From positions 159,821,983-159,885,982 of the forward strand of contig CM038216.1 of the NCBI GenBank assembly GCA_021442155.1: a stretch of 64,000 nt of DNA, written 5' to 3'. Positions 60,401-64,000 of the stretch are shown piece by piece. The stretch's first letter is position 1, and each line of letters begins with the position of its first letter. The notes below the pieces were generated by a model that did no database searches, had not been told where the DNA came from, and saw only the letters and a program-made list of their open reading frames with translations. The translations under genes and the position numbers were made by a program. This DNA comes from Cymbidium sinense. Its lineage: Eukaryota; Streptophyta; Magnoliopsida; Asparagales; Orchidaceae.

Positions 60401-61800
60401 ATTTAATGCATATTAAAGAGAATTAATTTAATTTAATTTAATTTAGTTATTTGAAACCTTCCAAATGCTCTATCTTAATAGTACTCATTGAGGAAATGTT
60501 TAAAACCTTTTCTTAATCCAAACCCAAAATTTTCTTGGTGGTTACACTAGCTAATCAAGTCCAAAAATGAGCTTAGTGTTGGAGAAAAGAATATTCAGGT
60601 TTCAATTTTTTATTTCTTTTATGCAAACATTTCTCATGAATTTCCAACCTCTCCTCCCAAGCAAATTGGGAAATGAAAGTTGAAGGATTGATTCAAAGGA
60701 AAGGATTGTTCTTTCTTCAAATTTATCTTGAATCCTTTAAGTAAGATCAACCTTTTGCAATGTTTTGTTTTGCTCATGTAATTAAATTTAAGTATAATTT
60801 TTACACTTTTGATTTTTCAAGTAATTATATTTTGATTGAAATCTTCTTAATCACTTATTTCGCGTTATTTATTTTAAAATCAATTATCTCATTATATCAT
60901 TGTTTGAATTTTTATACAAATAATGTTGTAAAATTAAATTAAATTAAAATAAATTTGTGCCAAAACTAAAATTTTTATTTCATTATTTTTCAATTTACAT
61001 TTTGTTAAAAAAACACTCTTGCTTGCATTAGAATATTGGATTTAAAATTTTTTTATTATAATATTTGTTTGTGAAAGTTTTAGATCAATTGATTTATATT
61101 TAATAATTATTTAAGATTGATTCTCAAAGAACATATTCACATATTGGGTTTTGAATTTTTAATTGCTTACACTTTCATATATTATTAGTAAATCACATTT
61201 GATTTTTTATCAACACTTAATTTGCAATTTTAATATTCATATTTGCTTAAATAAATCATCATTTAAAAAAAATAATATTTTTAATATTGATTAAATTAAT
61301 TTACTATTTGTTGAAATTTAATTTATTTTAATTATATTTCATTAAATCATCATTAACCATTAAATTTGGAACTTTATTTTTTATTATAATTAATTTACAT
61401 TATTGACCTCATTTTTTTAATTAAATCACAATCTTTCTGCTAAGTCTATCAATAAAGTTAGGAGGATCAATTTTAATAAATTGATCTAAAATTACCCAAA
61501 ATATCCTTCAAAATAAAATTACCCCAAAATTGAAATTAATTACACTCGTAGCCTTTTCATAGCATAATATTACCTTAGCGTAAACATGGAGCATGAACAC
61601 AAATAGGTCCAAACACAAGAGCTAAAAAAACGTTAATTGAATAATAAACAAGATGGTCCCATTATTGTTAAGAGGGGGGTAAATTGGGTATTTAAAATAT
61701 TTTCAATTTAAAACTTAATTAGATTGCTTTATATAAAAATTAATTGCAAGTAATTTTTTCTTAATCATCCATAGCAATTATAAACAATAATAAGGAAAAG
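60401..61800. other. AT-rich region without recognised features
   Basis: It contains a short (aattt)n-like run at 60421-60450. No gene, repeat partner or element end was recognised on either strand. Confidence 0.5.
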
Positions 61801-62100
61801 CTAGAGTGCATAAAAAGTAGAAAGAGAACACAGAGATTTTTACGTGGTTCAACCAAACCCCAAAAATTGGGTTAGATCCATGCCTAGCAGCCCAAACTAG
61901 GAATTTATTAAATCAAAATGAGATTACAACAAATCTCTCATACTCCCCTTCACATACAAGTACAACCCAACACCGTAGTTTCCTACATGGACAAGTACAA
62001 CCCAACATGTACTTTCTTATAATAAGCAAGTACAACTCCAACACAAACCAAGATAAGGAAAAAGAAAGATAAAGATATCTAACTCCGATTTTAAAAGATT
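61800..62100. mobile_element. Probable LTR fragment
   Basis: The string agattttacgtggttc-type (here agatttttacgtggttcaa at 61835-61853), followed by cccaaaaattgggttagatcc and then cagcccaaactaggaa, is a common landmark inside LTRs of plant Ty1/copia-like elements. A triplicated word (caagtacaacccaaca at about 61957, 61992 and 62027) follows. No partner LTR lies in the window, so the call rests on motif resemblance. Confidence 0.35.
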
Positions 62101-62589
62101 TTTGCTCACAACCCAAACTATACCAATATTAAGGCAAGTGAATATTAATGAAAGAGATTTTACTTTAATTTTAAATTTAAATTGAAATAAAATCTTTAAT
62201 CAAGTGTGTAATGGAAGTAAGTAACTTAATGTTTCTTTGAATGATCTTTAAAGAGTTTTAAATGATTTTCTTATATGACTTTGAAATGCAAACTTAAATG
62301 GAATATGAATCAACTTAATATGCAATGTTAAATCACAAAACTTTAGCTTGAATTCTTTTTCACACAAAATAACTTTTATTCAAATGATAAGTGAATTTGC
62401 AATTAGGGATTACTAAACAATTACTTAAATAAAGATTGGAACGATACCTCAAGAAAGCTATCACATAACCTTTATGTAAATTAGTTGAAAGCAAGTTAAC
62501 CACAATCACAAAATAAATTAAATAGGTTATGAAGTGGTCATCCAAGTGGATAAATAAGTTAGATGTAATGTTAAGCACAATCAAACTTA

Positions 62590-62885
62590 ACCAACCAATT
62601 AGAAACTTTATGACAATGTGATAAACAAAACATATTCAAATGATTAAGCATCATAAAACCAATAGTCTTTGTAAAAGATCTTGGCCAAACACATAAACAA
62701 TGGATAATGAAATGATTAAGCACATAATAAACTAAAATCCTTGTGTTAGCTTTCAGCTAAATAAGAAACCAAAGGATTATAAAGTGATTAAGAACAAAAT
62801 GAATTAAGTTTCTTATGTTGGCATTCGGCCAAGCAAGAAACCAATGTATTATAAAGTTATTAAGCATAAAATAAGTCAATTAACG
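62590..62885. repeat. Tandem repeat, about 73-bp period, 3-4 copies
   Basis: Copies are anchored near 62680, 62753 and 62826. They share the order (t)ggccaa/agctaa, aagaaaccaa, ggattataaagtgattaagca, aaaat-aa, ttcttgtgttgg. A weaker fourth copy precedes them near 62600. Confidence 0.7.
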
Positions 62886-64000
62886 TTATACAATTCAAAG
62901 CCATGAAAAGATAAAGATAATATAAGAAACTTAGCACCTTAAGAATTTAAAACAAGCTTTCAAGCTCGATCAAGGGAGGAAATAGACAAATCCTTCACTT
63001 TTCCTAATCAATCTTCAAGCCAAATAATTTCCAAGGGAAAGAGAATAATGATCAGGAATGGTTGCACTTGAATCACCATAAATCTCCCAAGAGTTTTTTA
63101 GCAAGGATCGCCAAGGTGGAGAAGGTGAGCAAAAGAGTAAGAGCAAATAGTAGATCTAGGGAACCTTTTCAAGTTATAATAAGGCTCTTACATAGAGAGG
63201 GAGGATTCTAGGGTCGTCCAAAGCATGATACAATGAGGTGGGAATTGATTAGGCAAATTGAATTTCAAATCCAAGGGATATTGGATGGCCAACAAGATAT
63301 TCAAGAGCCTTTGCAAATTTGAAACAAACCAATATGGAAGTATTTTGAATAGGATTCATGGCTAGAGAAAGAGGGAAGTTCCTATGAATATTTCATTCAA
63401 AGGAGGTCCATGGAAGATAAATGAATGATGGTGTTTTAATAAATTAAATCCATGAAAATTCAATTGAAGAATTTTGGTCAAAGAAGTTTCCAAATATATG
63501 AAACCAAATTAATGAATTAATTAGGATCTAATCTTATTATATTATGTATTATTCGAATATTAAATTAATAAAAATTAATTTAATTTTGAATTTAAGTGGC
63601 CGGCCCCTAAAGACAATTTCCTAAAGTGAATTTAATTAGAAAGGAATTGTTTTGAAAAAAAAAAGTGCTGAATTGAATTTAAATTTAAAATAACTTATAA
63701 ATCAATTAAGCTTTAAATAATCAGAATAAATCATGTTTGGGACTTTCAAAATGTTCCATTAAATATTTTAATTAATTTGGCAAGAATATGTCATGAATGA
63801 AGAAATTTAAATTCATAAATAATTCAAATTTAAAAATTTAAATTAATGAATTTTTAAAAATATAAAAAATAAGAAAATATTATATGGAAATGTTTTGAAT
63901 GAAATTTACACATTTTTTTGACAAAATGCATTAAAAAAATTCGGCCAAAAACAATGTGAAGATGAATATGATAATAGAGAGAGAAGAAAGAATATAGGAG
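62886..64000. other. AT-rich region without recognised genes
   Basis: No coding frame longer than chance and no repeat partner in the window. The word ggccggcccctaa at 63600 and the general style resemble retroelement-derived sequence, but this is only an impression. Confidence 0.4.

Noticed and set aside
60760..60942. Short hydrophobic plus-strand frame
   Set aside because: An AT-rich chance frame with no conserved features.
61840..61870. Possible tRNA T-arm (ggttcaa word)
   Set aside because: There is no acceptor or anticodon stem around it. The string is an LTR-style landmark.

Overview
The window looks like AT-rich, repeat-dense nuclear DNA of a flowering plant. No intact host gene, tRNA or rRNA gene was recognised. 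Long dinucleotide microsatellites, Tat-like Ty3/gypsy relics, a DAYSLEEPER/RICESLEEPER-type hAT transposase and plant L1 and RTE LINE remnants all point to plant heterochromatin. Every coding remnant is broken by stops, frameshifts or deletions. One 100-N assembly gap lies at 41494-41593. Homologies were judged by eye from translations and alignments; no search was run.

Most of the window is made of three recurring repeat families, called A, X and B here. Family A (about 3.5 kb, 1-3462) recurs inverted at 53411-56815, with partial copies at 50746-51990 and 57520-58480. Family X (about 3.4 kb) carries a decayed ORF resembling the 'putative plant transposon protein' domain. It occurs at 3463-13844 (split by B), 41594-44309, 44317-46940 and 52556-53410. 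Family B is 7-8 kb and occurs at 3657-10655, inverted at 25187-33118, and truncated at 46945-50745 and about 58485-59150. The left B copy has TG...CA ends and a 5-bp target duplication (tagca). Two uninterrupted X copies in the window preserve the empty site. B therefore behaves like a giant solo LTR.

The centre holds two decayed Tat-like Ty3/gypsy elements. Gypsy-1 (+ strand, about 15756-25180) has two roughly 0.6-kb LTRs, gag, protease, remnants of RT, RNase H and integrase, a 104-bp tandem repeat and a degraded antisense ORF before the 3' LTR. Gypsy-2 (- strand, about 33.1-40.08 kb) keeps gag/protease, RT with YVDD, RNase H and integrase. B lies immediately downstream of it, which suggests that B is the LTR of this type of element. 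An hAT transposase pseudogene (14165-15722, -) abuts gypsy-1, and an L1 ORF1 remnant (40083-41360, +) abuts gypsy-2 and the gap.

The right end (56.8-64 kb) holds duplicated flanking segments, RTE and L1 LINE 3' fragments, a probable LTR fragment and a 73-bp tandem repeat. The most interesting signals are the giant LTR-like family B with its dense TTGACC (W-box-like) arrays and TATA-centred palindromes, the X family with an ORF plus an array of short hairpins, and the large inverted-duplication architecture of about 57 kb.
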